Assembly: GCA_046759145.1 (NCBI GenBank)
Contig: JBHIBR010000053.1
Span: forward strand, 1-8,572
Direction: 5' to 3'
Length of the DNA stretch: 8,572 nucleotides
From: JBHIBR01 sp046759145 [NCBI: Nitrospinota bacterium]
GTDB lineage: Bacteria; UBA8248
The translations under genes were made by a program, and so were the position numbers. The notes below the pieces were generated by a model. The model worked only from the letters and a program-made list of their open reading frames with translations, was not told the origin of the DNA and made no database searches. Shown here piece after piece: positions 1 through 7,023 of this stretch. The first letter of the stretch is position 1, and every line of letters begins with the position of its first letter.

Positions 1-5
1 TCGCG

Positions 6-34
6 TTGAAGCGGCAACCCCCATGGCCTAAGAT
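6..34 (+). promoter_or_regulatory. Possible sigma70-type promoter for the tolC-like/ruvX/mltG cluster
   Basis: A TTGAAG hexamer at 6-11 (4 of 6 matches to the -35 consensus) and a TAAGAT hexamer at 29-34 (4 of 6 to the -10 consensus) are separated by exactly 17 bases. This would start a transcript near base 41, giving a leader of about 85 bases before the first gene. The match is moderate and the sequence upstream is cut by the window edge, so these bases may instead be the end of an upstream gene: one frame stops at 7-9 and another at 29-31. Confidence 0.3.
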
Positions 35-47
35 GCCCGCAGCGAAG

Positions 48-94
48 GGTCGGCCCCATCGGGGGCGACCGGGAGAGGGCGCCAGGGGGCGCCC
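48..94. other. Two tandem GC-rich hairpins in the leader of the TolC-family gene
   Basis: The first inverted repeat has arms at 48-57 and 61-70 with a 3-base ATC loop; nine of ten positions pair. The second has a perfect 7-base stem, GGGCGCC (77-83) and GGCGCCC (88-94), around a 4-base loop. They lie between a possible promoter and the gene at 125. There is no T-tract after either, so they are not classical intrinsic terminators. They could end an upstream transcript, stabilise the leader, or simply reflect high GC. What is seen is the pairing; any function is inferred. Confidence 0.35.
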
Positions 95-124
95 CAGGGG
101 GGGTCGTGCGGAGGAGGGGGGAAG

Positions 125-1684
125 ATGGGGTCTAAGGTTCCTTTTCTCACAAGGTTCCGTGTGGGGGCGGTGGCCTGTGTGTGTGCATTACTCCTCCCGG
201 GCGGAGCTCCCTGGGCCCAGCCGCCGCCCCCGGCTCCCCGGCCGGCCCAGCTCGCCCTCAGCTTGCGGGAGGCCATCTCCCTCGCCCTCAGCAAGAATTT
301 CGACATCCTCATCGAGAGCTTCGTGCCCCGCATCCGGGAGACGGATGTGGTGCGGGAGGAGAGCGTCTTCGACCCCGCCGCCACGGCCGACCTGGTGGCT
401 CAGAAGGACATCGCTCAGAGCCCCAGCCGCTTCTTCCCCGGAGGGGTGTCAAGGTCCGGCGAGCAAAAGGTAACCCTGGGCTTCGAACAGAGGGTGGTCT
501 CGGGGGCCCAGTACCGGCTGGCTCTCGAGGGCCTGCGGGTCACCACCAACTCGGGCAACGTGCTCTTCGACCCGCGCTTCGAGGGGAATCTGGTGCTCAC
601 CCTCACCCAACCCCTCCTCAAGGACTTCGGGGTGGATGTGAACCGCGCCCAGATCCGGATCGCCCAGCTCTCCCGGGACCAGTCGCTCCTGGCCTACCGG
701 GCCCGCGTCATCGAGGTCCTCTCCCTCGTCCAGGGGGCTTACTGGGAACTCGTCTTCGCCATCGAAGACCTCGCAACCAAGCGCAAATCCCTCGAGCTGG
801 CCAAGGACCTCCTGCGTCGCAACCGAATCCAGGTGGAGGTGGGGACCCTGGCGCCCATCGAGATCCTCCAGGCCGAGGCCGCCGTCGCCTCCCGGGAGGA
901 AGACGTCATCGTCGCCGAGAACGCCGTGCGGGACGCCGAGGATCGCCTCAAGCGGATCCTGAACCTGCCCGGGGGGCTCCGCGACTGGGAGACGCGCATC
1001 CTCCCCACCGACAAGCCTCAGTTCCGCCCCGAGCCCGTGAACCTGCGGGAGAGCATCCGGACCGCCCTCCGCGCGCGGCCCGACTACCGGCAACTCCGCC
1101 TCCGGGTGCAGTCCCAGCGCATCCAGCTCCAGCGCGCCCGCAACCAGACCCTCCCGCAGCTCAACCTGCTGGCGAGCGCGGGCCTGACCGGGCTGGACAA
1201 CACCCGCAGGGGGGCTGCCGACCGGCTCAGCTCGGGCGATTTCTACAGCTGGGAGGTGGGCGTCGGCTTCCGCATCCCCCTCGGAAACCGCGCGGCCCGC
1301 AGCGGGCTCACCCGCCGGCGGCTGGAGGCCCTCCAGGCGGCGCTGGAGCTGAGGAACCTGGAGCAGAAGGTCATCGAGGAGGTGCGCGCGGGGGTGCGAC
1401 GCCTTGTGCGGGACGAGAAGCGGGTGGCCGCCACGCGGGTGGCGCGGCGACTCGCCGAGAAGCAGCTCGACGCCCAGGAGAAGAAGTTCAGCGTGGGCCT
1501 CTCCACCAGCCGCGAGGTCCTCGAGGACCAGGAGGCCCTGGCCACCGCCCTCATCGGTGAGGTGAACGCTATCGTGGACTACAACAAGTCGCTGGTGAAC
1601 CTGGCCCGGGTGACCAGCACCGCGCTGGAGAAGCACCGCGTCGTGCTCGAGGACCCCCGCAAGCGGCCCCTCGTCGGGCCCTGA
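125..1684 (+). CDS. TolC-family outer-membrane efflux protein
   Basis: A 519-residue outer-membrane channel of the TolC/OEP family, which trimerises into a barrel plus periplasmic helical tunnel and acts as the exit duct for tripartite pumps or type I secretion. The N-terminus has basic residues (K4, R10, R12) and a hydrophobic stretch (about 13-25), with a signal-peptidase site likely around residues 28-32; I see no convincing lipobox. The two OEP halves are visible: the first opens with a LSLREAISLAL helix at about 45-55 and contains the characteristic TLTQPLLKDFG strand at 159-169; the second opens near 306 (NLRESIRTALRARPDY) and continues through QTLPQLNLLASAGL at 341-354. Long coiled-coil-like helices lie at about 171-280 and 385-500. 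The ATG is preceded by a GGAGG-rich ribosome site at 110-120. No membrane-fusion protein or inner-membrane pump is nearby, so the substrate cannot be told. The gene ends 14 bases before ruvX and is probably cotranscribed with it. Confidence 0.9.
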   Translation: MGSKVPFLTRFRVGAVACVCALLLPGGAPWAQPPPPAPRPAQLALSLREAISLALSKNFDILIESFVPRIRETDVVREESVFDPAATADLVAQKDIAQSPSRFFPGGVSRSGEQKVTLGFEQRVVSGAQYRLALEGLRVTTNSGNVLFDPRFEGNLVLTLTQPLLKDFGVDVNRAQIRIAQLSRDQSLLAYRARVIEVLSLVQGAYWELVFAIEDLATKRKSLELAKDLLRRNRIQVEVGTLAPIEILQAEAAVASREEDVIVAENAVRDAEDRLKRILNLPGGLRDWETRILPTDKPQFRPEPVNLRESIRTALRARPDYRQLRLRVQSQRIQLQRARNQTLPQLNLLASAGLTGLDNTRRGAADRLSSGDFYSWEVGVGFRIPLGNRAARSGLTRRRLEALQAALELRNLEQKVIEEVRAGVRRLVRDEKRVAATRVARRLAEKQLDAQEKKFSVGLSTSREVLEDQEALATALIGEVNAIVDYNKSLVNLARVTSTALEKHRVVLEDPRKRPLVGP

Positions 1685-1698
1685 CGCGGGAGGAGGCT

Positions 1699-2124
1699 GT
1701 GGGCCGCATCCTCGGCATCGACTGGGGCGAGAGGCGCGTGGGGGTGGCCCTCAGCGACCCCCTGGGCATCACCGCCCAGCCTCTCGCCTTCCTGCCGGGG
1801 GGGAACGAAGGGGACCTGCTCGACGCGCTGGCCCGGTTGGTGGAGGAGCGAGAGGTGGAGCGGGTGGTCGTAGGGGTTCCCCTCCACATGAGCGGGGCGC
1901 GAGGGGCGCGGGCGCGGAAGACGGAGGCCTTCATGGCCCGTCTGGCGAAGCGCCTCTCGGTGCCCGTGGAGGGTTGGGACGAGCGGCTCAGCACTGCGGC
2001 GGCGGAGCGGTCGCTGCGGGAGATGGGCCTGAGCGGGAAGAAGAGGAGGGGGAAGCTGGACGTGGCCTCGGCCCAGCTCATCCTCCAGGGATACCTGGAT
2101 CGCCAGCGGGGGGCGGGGCGGTGA
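1699..2124 (+). CDS. ruvX: Pre-16S rRNA nuclease YqgF / putative Holliday junction resolvase RuvX
   Basis: A 141-residue protein of the YqgF family (RNase H-like fold), about the usual length (E. coli 138). In E. coli the protein matures the 5' end of 16S rRNA; a Holliday-junction role has also been proposed. Family marks are present: the GIDWGERRVGVALSD segment (residues 6-20) with metal-ligand Asp8, VVGVPLHMSG at 57-66, WDERLST at 93-99 with Glu95, and the C-terminal DVASAQLILQGYLD at 121-134 with Asp121. These acidic residues form the expected active site. The GTG start is chosen because AGGAGG lies at 1691-1696 (spacing is tight, with GGGAGG at 1688-1693 as the better-spaced alternative) and because the family's conserved first strand begins at residue 3. 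The stop overlaps the mltG start (GTGA), implying translational coupling. The ruvX-mltG pair recurs in many bacteria. Confidence 0.95.
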   Translation: MGRILGIDWGERRVGVALSDPLGITAQPLAFLPGGNEGDLLDALARLVEEREVERVVVGVPLHMSGARGARARKTEAFMARLAKRLSVPVEGWDERLSTAAAERSLREMGLSGKKRRGKLDVASAQLILQGYLDRQRGAGR

Positions 2125-3206
2125 GTGCGCCCGAGAGGGGCCCGGCCCCCGAGGAAACCCCGGGGAAAACTCGCGCGGCGGGGGGGCGAGTGGCGGTCGT
2201 TGCCCTCGCTTTGCTGCTCGCGGCTGCGGGGGCACTCTGGTTCGTGCGGGCGCAGTGGGATCGCCCCCTGCAGAAGGAGCCCGCACCCCGGGCGGTGGAG
2301 ATCCCCCCGGGGAGTTCCCTCCGCCGCATCTCCCTCCTCCTGGCTCGGGAGGGCGTCATCGCCCGACCCTTCCTCTTTCGCCTGCTCACCCGGGTGGAAG
2401 GCCAGGACCGGGTCCTGAAGGCGGGCGAGTACGAGCTGGGCCCCCATCTCTCGCCCCGGCAGGTGCTGCGGAAGCTCGCCCGGGGAGAGGTCATCCAGCA
2501 CCCGGTCACCATCCCCGAGGGCTCCTCCCTCTTCGAGGTGGCGAGGCTGGTGGAGGGGAGGCACCTCCTCCCCCCGGGTCGCCTCCTGCCGCTGGCCATG
2601 GACCCGGCGGTGGCGAAGAGCCTGGGGGTCGAGGCGAGCTCGCTCGAGGGCTACCTCTTTCCCGAGACCTACTTCTTCCCCAAGGGGATGAGCGCCCGGA
2701 AGGTACTCCGCACCATGGTGGAGGCCACGCGCAAGGTTTTGACCCCCGAGATTCGTCGGCGCGCGGAGGCTCTGGGGCTGGGCGTCCACGGCGCCCTCAC
2801 CCTGGCTTCCATCATCGAGAAGGAAACCGACCTGGCCGAGGAACGCCCCCTGGTCTCGGCCGTTTTCCACAACCGCCTCCAAAGGGGCATGCCCCTGCAG
2901 GGTGACCCCACCGTCATCTACGCTCTCAAACTCGCCGGCCGCTACCGGGGGAAGCTGGGCCGGGGGGAGCTCGCCTTCGACTCCCCATACAACACCTACC
3001 GCCACAAGGGTCTCCCCCCCGGGCCCATCGCCAATTCGGGGCTGGACTCCCTGCGGGCCGCCCTCTACCCCGCTCCCGTCCCCTACCTCTATTTCGTCGC
3101 CAAGGAGGGGGGCGGCCACCACTTCTCGCGCACCATCGAGGAACACCGCCGCGCCATAGCGCGCGAGCGGCGAAGAGCCTCCCGCACCCGCGAGCGAGGC
3201 GGTTGA
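2121..3206 (+). CDS. mltG: Endolytic peptidoglycan transglycosylase MltG (YceG family)
   Basis: A 361-residue membrane-anchored lytic transglycosylase that cuts nascent glycan strands in the periplasm and is thought to terminate their polymerisation. From GTG at 2121 the protein has a short cytoplasmic tail, one membrane segment at about 24-42, a LysM-like region at about 56-145 (IPPGSSLRRIS and IPEGSSLFEVA are its two repeated starts), and the YceG catalytic domain. The catalytic motif LASIIEKET lies at 228-236; Glu233 corresponds to the essential Glu of E. coli MltG. The other family blocks follow: FHNRLQRGMPLQGDPTVIYA (249-268), SPYNTYRHKGLPPGPIANSG (288-307) and the YLYFVAKEGGGHHFS end block (322-336). 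The start is inferred from the 4-base GTGA overlap with ruvX, which places the membrane segment at the normal distance; the reading frame is open upstream inside ruvX but lacks homology there. The length is normal (E. coli 340). The tail is unusually Arg-rich (residues 343-358). Confidence 0.95.
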   Translation: MSAPERGPAPEETPGKTRAAGGRVAVVALALLLAAAGALWFVRAQWDRPLQKEPAPRAVEIPPGSSLRRISLLLAREGVIARPFLFRLLTRVEGQDRVLKAGEYELGPHLSPRQVLRKLARGEVIQHPVTIPEGSSLFEVARLVEGRHLLPPGRLLPLAMDPAVAKSLGVEASSLEGYLFPETYFFPKGMSARKVLRTMVEATRKVLTPEIRRRAEALGLGVHGALTLASIIEKETDLAEERPLVSAVFHNRLQRGMPLQGDPTVIYALKLAGRYRGKLGRGELAFDSPYNTYRHKGLPPGPIANSGLDSLRAALYPAPVPYLYFVAKEGGGHHFSRTIEEHRRAIARERRRASRTRERGG

Positions 3207-3231
3207 CCCGCCATTGGAGTGGTGACATCAT
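3203..3231 (+). promoter_or_regulatory. Probable promoter for the receiver-protein/valS/birA/coaX cluster
   Basis: TTGACC at 3203-3208 (5 of 6 to -35) is followed after exactly 17 bases by CATCAT at 3226-3231 (4 of 6 to -10), with an extended -10 TG at 3223-3224. Downstream is the AT-rich patch CAAATTTTA (3232-3240), which stands out in this GC-rich window and would sit at the transcription start. The -35 box overlaps the mltG stop codon (3204-3206). The expected start of transcription is near 3238, about 80 bases before the ATG at 3317. Confidence 0.45.
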
Positions 3232-3242
3232 CAAATTTTAAG

Positions 3243-3302
3243 CGGCGGGAGGTTCCCTGCCGGAGGAGGCTGGCGGGGAGAGGCCCCTTCTTTGCGCCCG
3301 CC
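3243..3302 (+). other. GC hairpins in the leader before the receiver-domain gene
   Basis: A first stem pairs CGGC+GGGA (3243-3250) with TCCC+GCCG (3254-3257 and 3259-3262), with a 3-base loop and one bulged T. A second can form either GGGG (3275-3278) with CCCC (3284-3287), followed by TTCTTT (3288-3293), or GGCGGG (3272-3277) with CCCGCC (3297-3302). The two forms of the second stem are mutually exclusive. This could be a weak terminator for the mltG transcript, a weak attenuator, or chance pairing in GC-rich DNA. The T-run is interrupted and the 4-base stem is short, so I do not call a terminator. Confidence 0.25.
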
Positions 3303-3316
3303 CTGAGGGTCCGGCC

Positions 3317-4369
3317 ATGGCGAAGAGGCTGTTGGTAGCGGACGGCAGCCCGACTATCCAGCGGGAGGTGGAGGTCACCTTCCAGGGCAGGGACATCGAG
3401 GTCTTGGTCGCCTCCGACGGCGAGACGGCCCTCAGGCTGGCGCGCGAGCTCGGGCCGGATGTGGTGCTGGCCGATGTGGAGATGCCGGATCTGGACGGGC
3501 TCTCCCTCTGCCGGACGATGAAGTCGGACCCCCTCCTGAAGGGCATCCCCTGCATCCTGCTCACCAAGGCCTTCGGGGAACCCGACGAGGCGTCCGCCCG
3601 GGCGGCGGGGGCGGCCTCCTGGCTGGCAAAGCCCTTCGAGGCAAAAGAGCTGGTGGCCAAGGTGGAGAGGGCGCTGGGGGAGCCGGAGGCGGGCGCGACT
3701 CCGCCTCCCCCGGCCTCCCAAGAGCCCCTCTCGGCCTCGGTGGAGCCCGTGATGGAGGACTTTGCCCTGGAGGAAAGGGCGGGGGGGGACTCGCGCCCTC
3801 GAGACGTGCTGCCTGGGGAGGCCGACCTGGACACCGAGGTCGTCCTGGAGGAGGCGGAGCGGCTCATCGAGGAGGAGGAGAGGAGGGAGAAACACCCCGC
3901 TCTCGAAGCCTCCCCCGGGGTAGCCCTCTCCCCGGCGGGGGGCGGCGATCTGCAAGGCGGCCCTTCCGGGGAGGGGGCGCCGGAGGCCCTGGACCTGGCG
4001 GACCTTCTGGAGATCGAGCTCGCCCGGGGGGAGGAAGAAAAGCCCGAGGAGTTTTCTCCCCCGCCAGAAGCGGCGCCGGCCGAGAGGCCCGTCGCCCCAG
4101 AGCCCGCGGAGGGGAAGGGAGGGGACGATACTCCGGTTGCGGAGGAGGCGCCCCGCGCACCGAGGGCCGGCTTCCGGGGCGGTGCGATGGTTCTCTCTCT
4201 CCCCGAGGCCGAGCTGCGCTCGCTCGCGCGGGAAGTGCTCTCGGAGGGCTTCGAGAAGGTGGTCCCCCGGGTGGTCCAGCTCGTGGAGGAGACGGCCCGG
4301 GAGATGGCCCCGGCCATTGTGGAGCGGGTGGTCCGGGAGGAGATCGAGAGACTCAAGCGCGGAGAGTAG
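3317..4369 (+). CDS. Receiver-domain protein with acidic linker and helical, PopZ-like C-terminal tail
   Basis: A 350-residue soluble protein in three parts. Residues 3-121 form a CheY-like receiver: phosphoacceptor Asp53 (in ADVEMPDLDG), Thr83 and Lys105 (in AKPF) are in place, but the usual pair of N-terminal acidic residues is reduced to Ala8-Asp9, which may weaken magnesium binding. Residues 122-290 are rich in Glu, Pro, Ala and Gly and probably mostly disordered, with a short Glu-rich helix around 175-192 and a leucine-rich acidic segment around 223-237. Residues 292-350 form amphipathic helices ending in IVERVVREEIERLKRGE. There is no DNA-binding, kinase or enzymatic output domain. From memory, the tail resembles the oligomerising C-terminus (DUF2497) of the polar organiser PopZ; this is motif-level only. 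The ATG has GAGGG at 3305-3309. The stop lies 3 bases before valS, so the two are probably translationally coupled. A classical transcriptional role is unlikely; scaffold, localisation or phospho-relay output are possible. Confidence 0.85.
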   Translation: MAKRLLVADGSPTIQREVEVTFQGRDIEVLVASDGETALRLARELGPDVVLADVEMPDLDGLSLCRTMKSDPLLKGIPCILLTKAFGEPDEASARAAGAASWLAKPFEAKELVAKVERALGEPEAGATPPPPASQEPLSASVEPVMEDFALEERAGGDSRPRDVLPGEADLDTEVVLEEAERLIEEEERREKHPALEASPGVALSPAGGGDLQGGPSGEGAPEALDLADLLEIELARGEEEKPEEFSPPPEAAPAERPVAPEPAEGKGGDDTPVAEEAPRAPRAGFRGGAMVLSLPEAELRSLAREVLSEGFEKVVPRVVQLVEETAREMAPAIVERVVREEIERLKRGE

Positions 4370-4372
4370 GTT

Positions 4373-7021
4373 TTGCTCGACAAGCGTTACGACCCGCGGG
4401 TGGCCGAGAGCAAGTGGTATGCGTTCTGGCGGGAGCGGGGCTACTTCCACGCTGAGCCCGCGGACGCGCGGCCCCCGTACTCCATCGTCATCCCGCCCCC
4501 CAACGTGACGGGCTCCCTCCACATGGGACACGCCCTCAACAACACCCTCCAGGACATCCTGGTGCGGTGGAAGCGGATGGAGGGGTTCAACGTCTGCTGG
4601 ATGCCGGGCACCGACCACGCTGGAATCGCCACCCAGAACGTGGTGGAACAGGAGCTCGCCCGGGAGGGCACGACCCGCCAGGTCCTCGGCCGGGAGGCTT
4701 TCCTCCAGCGGGTCTGGGATTGGAAGGACAAGTACGGGGGCATCATCACCAGCCAGCTCGCGCGCCTGGGGGCCTCGTGCGACTGGGAGCGGGAGCGCTT
4801 CACCATGGACGAGGGCCTCTCCCGGGCGGTGCGGGAGGTCTTCGTCCGCCTCTACGAGCAGGGTCTCATCTACCGGACCAATTACATCATCAACTGGTGT
4901 CCCCGCTGTCACACCGCGCTCAGCGACCTCGAGGTGGAACACCGCGAGCTGGACGGGCACCTCTACCACGTGCGCTACCCCGCGGCCGAGGGCGGGGGGT
5001 ACCTCACCGTCGCCACCACGCGGCCGGAGACCATCCTGGGCGACACGGCCGTGGCTGTGCACCCCGACGACGAGCGCCACCGGAGCTGGGTGGGCAGGGA
5101 GGTGCTGCTCCCCCTCCTCAAGCGGCCGCTGCCCGTCATCGCGGATTCCTATGTGAGCCGGGAGTTCGGCACAGGGGCCCTCAAGATCACCCCCGGCCAC
5201 GACCCCAACGACTTCCTGGTGGGACTCCGCCACGACCTCCCCCAGCTCAACGTGCTCAATCCCGACGCCACCATGAACGAAGAGGCCGGGCCCTACCGCG
5301 GGCTGGACCGCTTCGAGTGCCGGGCCCGCGTCCTGGAGGACCTCAAGGGGGAGGGCCTCCTGGATCGGGTGGAGCCCCACCGCCACGCGGTGGGGCACTG
5401 CTACCGGTGCCACACCGTGGTGGAGCCCTACCTCTCCCTCCAGTGGTTCGTCCGCACGGAGGAGCTCGCCAGGCCCGCCATCCGGGCGGTGGAGGAGGGC
5501 CGCATCCGCATCGTCCCCTCCACGTGGGAGAACACCTATTTCGAGTGGATGCGGAACATCCGGGACTGGTGCATCTCCCGCCAGATCTGGTGGGGGCACC
5601 GCATCCCCGCCTGGTACTGCGACCCCTGCGGGGAGGTGGTGGTGGCCCGGGAGGAGCCCCCCGGCTGCCCCCGGTGCGGGGGGCCGCTGCGCCAGGAGAG
5701 CGAGGTGCTGGACACCTGGTTCAGCTCGGCGCTGTGGCCCTTCTCCACCTTCGGCTGGCCCGAGGAGAGCGCCGAGCTCAAGACCTTCTACCCCACATCG
5801 GTCCTGGTGACGGGCTTCGACATCCTCTTCTTCTGGGTGGCCCGGATGGCCATGATGGGGCTGCGCTTCATGGGCGATGTGCCCTTCCGGGATGTGTACA
5901 TCCACGCCCTCGTCCGGGACGAGGAAGGCCAGAAGATGAGCAAGAGCCGCGGGAACGTCATCGACCCCCTGGAGGTCATCGACCGCTACGGGGCGGACGC
6001 CCTGCGGTTCACCCTGGCGGCGCTGGCGGCCCAGGGGCGCGACATCCGCCTCTCGGAGGGCCGCATCGCGGGCTACCGCAATTTCTGCAACAAGCTCTGG
6101 AACGCCGCCCGCTTCGTCCTCATGCAGCTCGAAGGGTGGGCGGGACCGCGCAACGGAGCTCCCCGCCGCGAGGAGCTGGCGCTTGCCGACCGCTGGGTGC
6201 TCAGCCGCTCGGGCGCCCTCGCCGACAAGGTGCGGGGGGCGCTGGAGGAGTACAGATTCAACGACGCGGCGGGAGCCCTCTACCAGTTCCTCTGGCATGA
6301 GTACTGCGACTGGTACCTGGAGGTGGTGAAGCCGCGCCTGCAGCGCGAGGGAGAGGCGAGCGCCGAGGCCGCCCGCTGGGTGCTGTGGAGGGTGCTGGAG
6401 CGCACGCTGCGGCTCCTCCACCCCTTCGCCCCTTTCATCACCGAGGAGATCTGGCAGCAACTCCCCGGCCGAACGGACGAGAGCATCCAGGCCACCTCCT
6501 ACCCGCAGGCCGAGAGCGGGTGGGAGGACCCCGAGGCGGAGGCCTCCATGGGCGCGCTGATGGAGGTGCTGACGAGCGTCCGCAACATCCGGGGGGAGCT
6601 GGGAATTGCCCCCGCCAAGAAGGTCGCCGCCCTCGTGCGAGCGACCGACGCGAGCCGGCGCGCGCTCCTGGAGGAAGAGCAGGAGTGGATCTGTCGCCTG
6701 GGCAAGGTGGGGACCTGGCAGGTGGGGCCTGAGGTGGAGCGCCCCCGGGCAGCGGCGGCGGCGGTGGCGGGGGGCGTGGAGGTCTTCGTCCCCCTGGACG
6801 GCCTCCTGGACGTGGAGGAGGAGATCCGGCGCCTCCAGAAACAGCTCCAGGCGCTGGAGGAGGACCGCGCCTCCCTGAGGGGGAAACTCTCCAATCCCGA
6901 CTTCCTCGGGCGCGCCCCCGCCGCCGTGGTGGAGAAGGACCGGCGCAGGCTCGAAGAGCTCGACGCGCGGGCCCAGAGGCTCGAGGAGAACCTCGAGCGC
7001 CTGCGGGCGCTCGTGGCCTGA
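4373..7021 (+). CDS. valS: Valyl-tRNA synthetase
   Basis: An 882-residue class Ia aminoacyl-tRNA synthetase that charges tRNA-Val in the cytoplasm and edits misactivated threonine. The HIGH signature appears as HMGH (50-53) within PPPNVTGSLHMGHALNNT, and the KMSKS loop is exact at 521-525. The editing domain shows TTRPETILGDTAVAVHP from about 215 and GTGALKITPGHDPND at about 266-280. Cysteine pairs at 176/179 and 343/346, and at 416/419 and 432/435, look like two zinc sites as in the Thermus-type enzyme. The anticodon-binding helical domain follows FCNKLWNAARF, and the C-terminal coiled-coil arm spans about 813-882. Length matches the shorter bacterial form (about 880). The start is TTG: it gives the family's usual LDKRYDP opening, GGAG at 4361-4364 is well placed, and no upstream in-frame alternative fits. 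The gene follows the receiver-protein gene by 3 bases. No T-box leader is seen. Confidence 0.98.
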   Translation: MLDKRYDPRVAESKWYAFWRERGYFHAEPADARPPYSIVIPPPNVTGSLHMGHALNNTLQDILVRWKRMEGFNVCWMPGTDHAGIATQNVVEQELAREGTTRQVLGREAFLQRVWDWKDKYGGIITSQLARLGASCDWERERFTMDEGLSRAVREVFVRLYEQGLIYRTNYIINWCPRCHTALSDLEVEHRELDGHLYHVRYPAAEGGGYLTVATTRPETILGDTAVAVHPDDERHRSWVGREVLLPLLKRPLPVIADSYVSREFGTGALKITPGHDPNDFLVGLRHDLPQLNVLNPDATMNEEAGPYRGLDRFECRARVLEDLKGEGLLDRVEPHRHAVGHCYRCHTVVEPYLSLQWFVRTEELARPAIRAVEEGRIRIVPSTWENTYFEWMRNIRDWCISRQIWWGHRIPAWYCDPCGEVVVAREEPPGCPRCGGPLRQESEVLDTWFSSALWPFSTFGWPEESAELKTFYPTSVLVTGFDILFFWVARMAMMGLRFMGDVPFRDVYIHALVRDEEGQKMSKSRGNVIDPLEVIDRYGADALRFTLAALAAQGRDIRLSEGRIAGYRNFCNKLWNAARFVLMQLEGWAGPRNGAPRREELALADRWVLSRSGALADKVRGALEEYRFNDAAGALYQFLWHEYCDWYLEVVKPRLQREGEASAEAARWVLWRVLERTLRLLHPFAPFITEEIWQQLPGRTDESIQATSYPQAESGWEDPEAEASMGALMEVLTSVRNIRGELGIAPAKKVAALVRATDASRRALLEEEQEWICRLGKVGTWQVGPEVERPRAAAAAVAGGVEVFVPLDGLLDVEEEIRRLQKQLQALEEDRASLRGKLSNPDFLGRAPAAVVEKDRRRLEELDARAQRLEENLERLRALVA

Positions 7022-7023
7022 GG

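Noticed and set aside
6-473. A 155-codon + strand frame starting at the left edge
   Set aside because: It is Arg/Pro/Ser-rich, covers the leader hairpins and overlaps the TolC-family gene in another frame; no homology can be seen.
1974-2120. An in-frame upstream extension of mltG
   Set aside because: It lies wholly inside ruvX in another frame and would add an unrelated Gly/Ala-rich extension. The GTG at 2121, overlapping the ruvX stop, gives a normal-length protein with the membrane segment near the start.
449-3146. Long minus-strand open frames across the TolC-family gene, ruvX and mltG (449-1636 and 1569-3146)
   Set aside because: Same shadow effect: no ribosome site or domain, and they lie opposite genes with clear family motifs.
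3207-3316. T-box or other synthetase-type riboswitch upstream of the valS operon
   Set aside because: The gap is only 110 bases, has no recognisable T-box sequence or specifier loop, and the organism looks diderm, where T-boxes for valS are uncommon.
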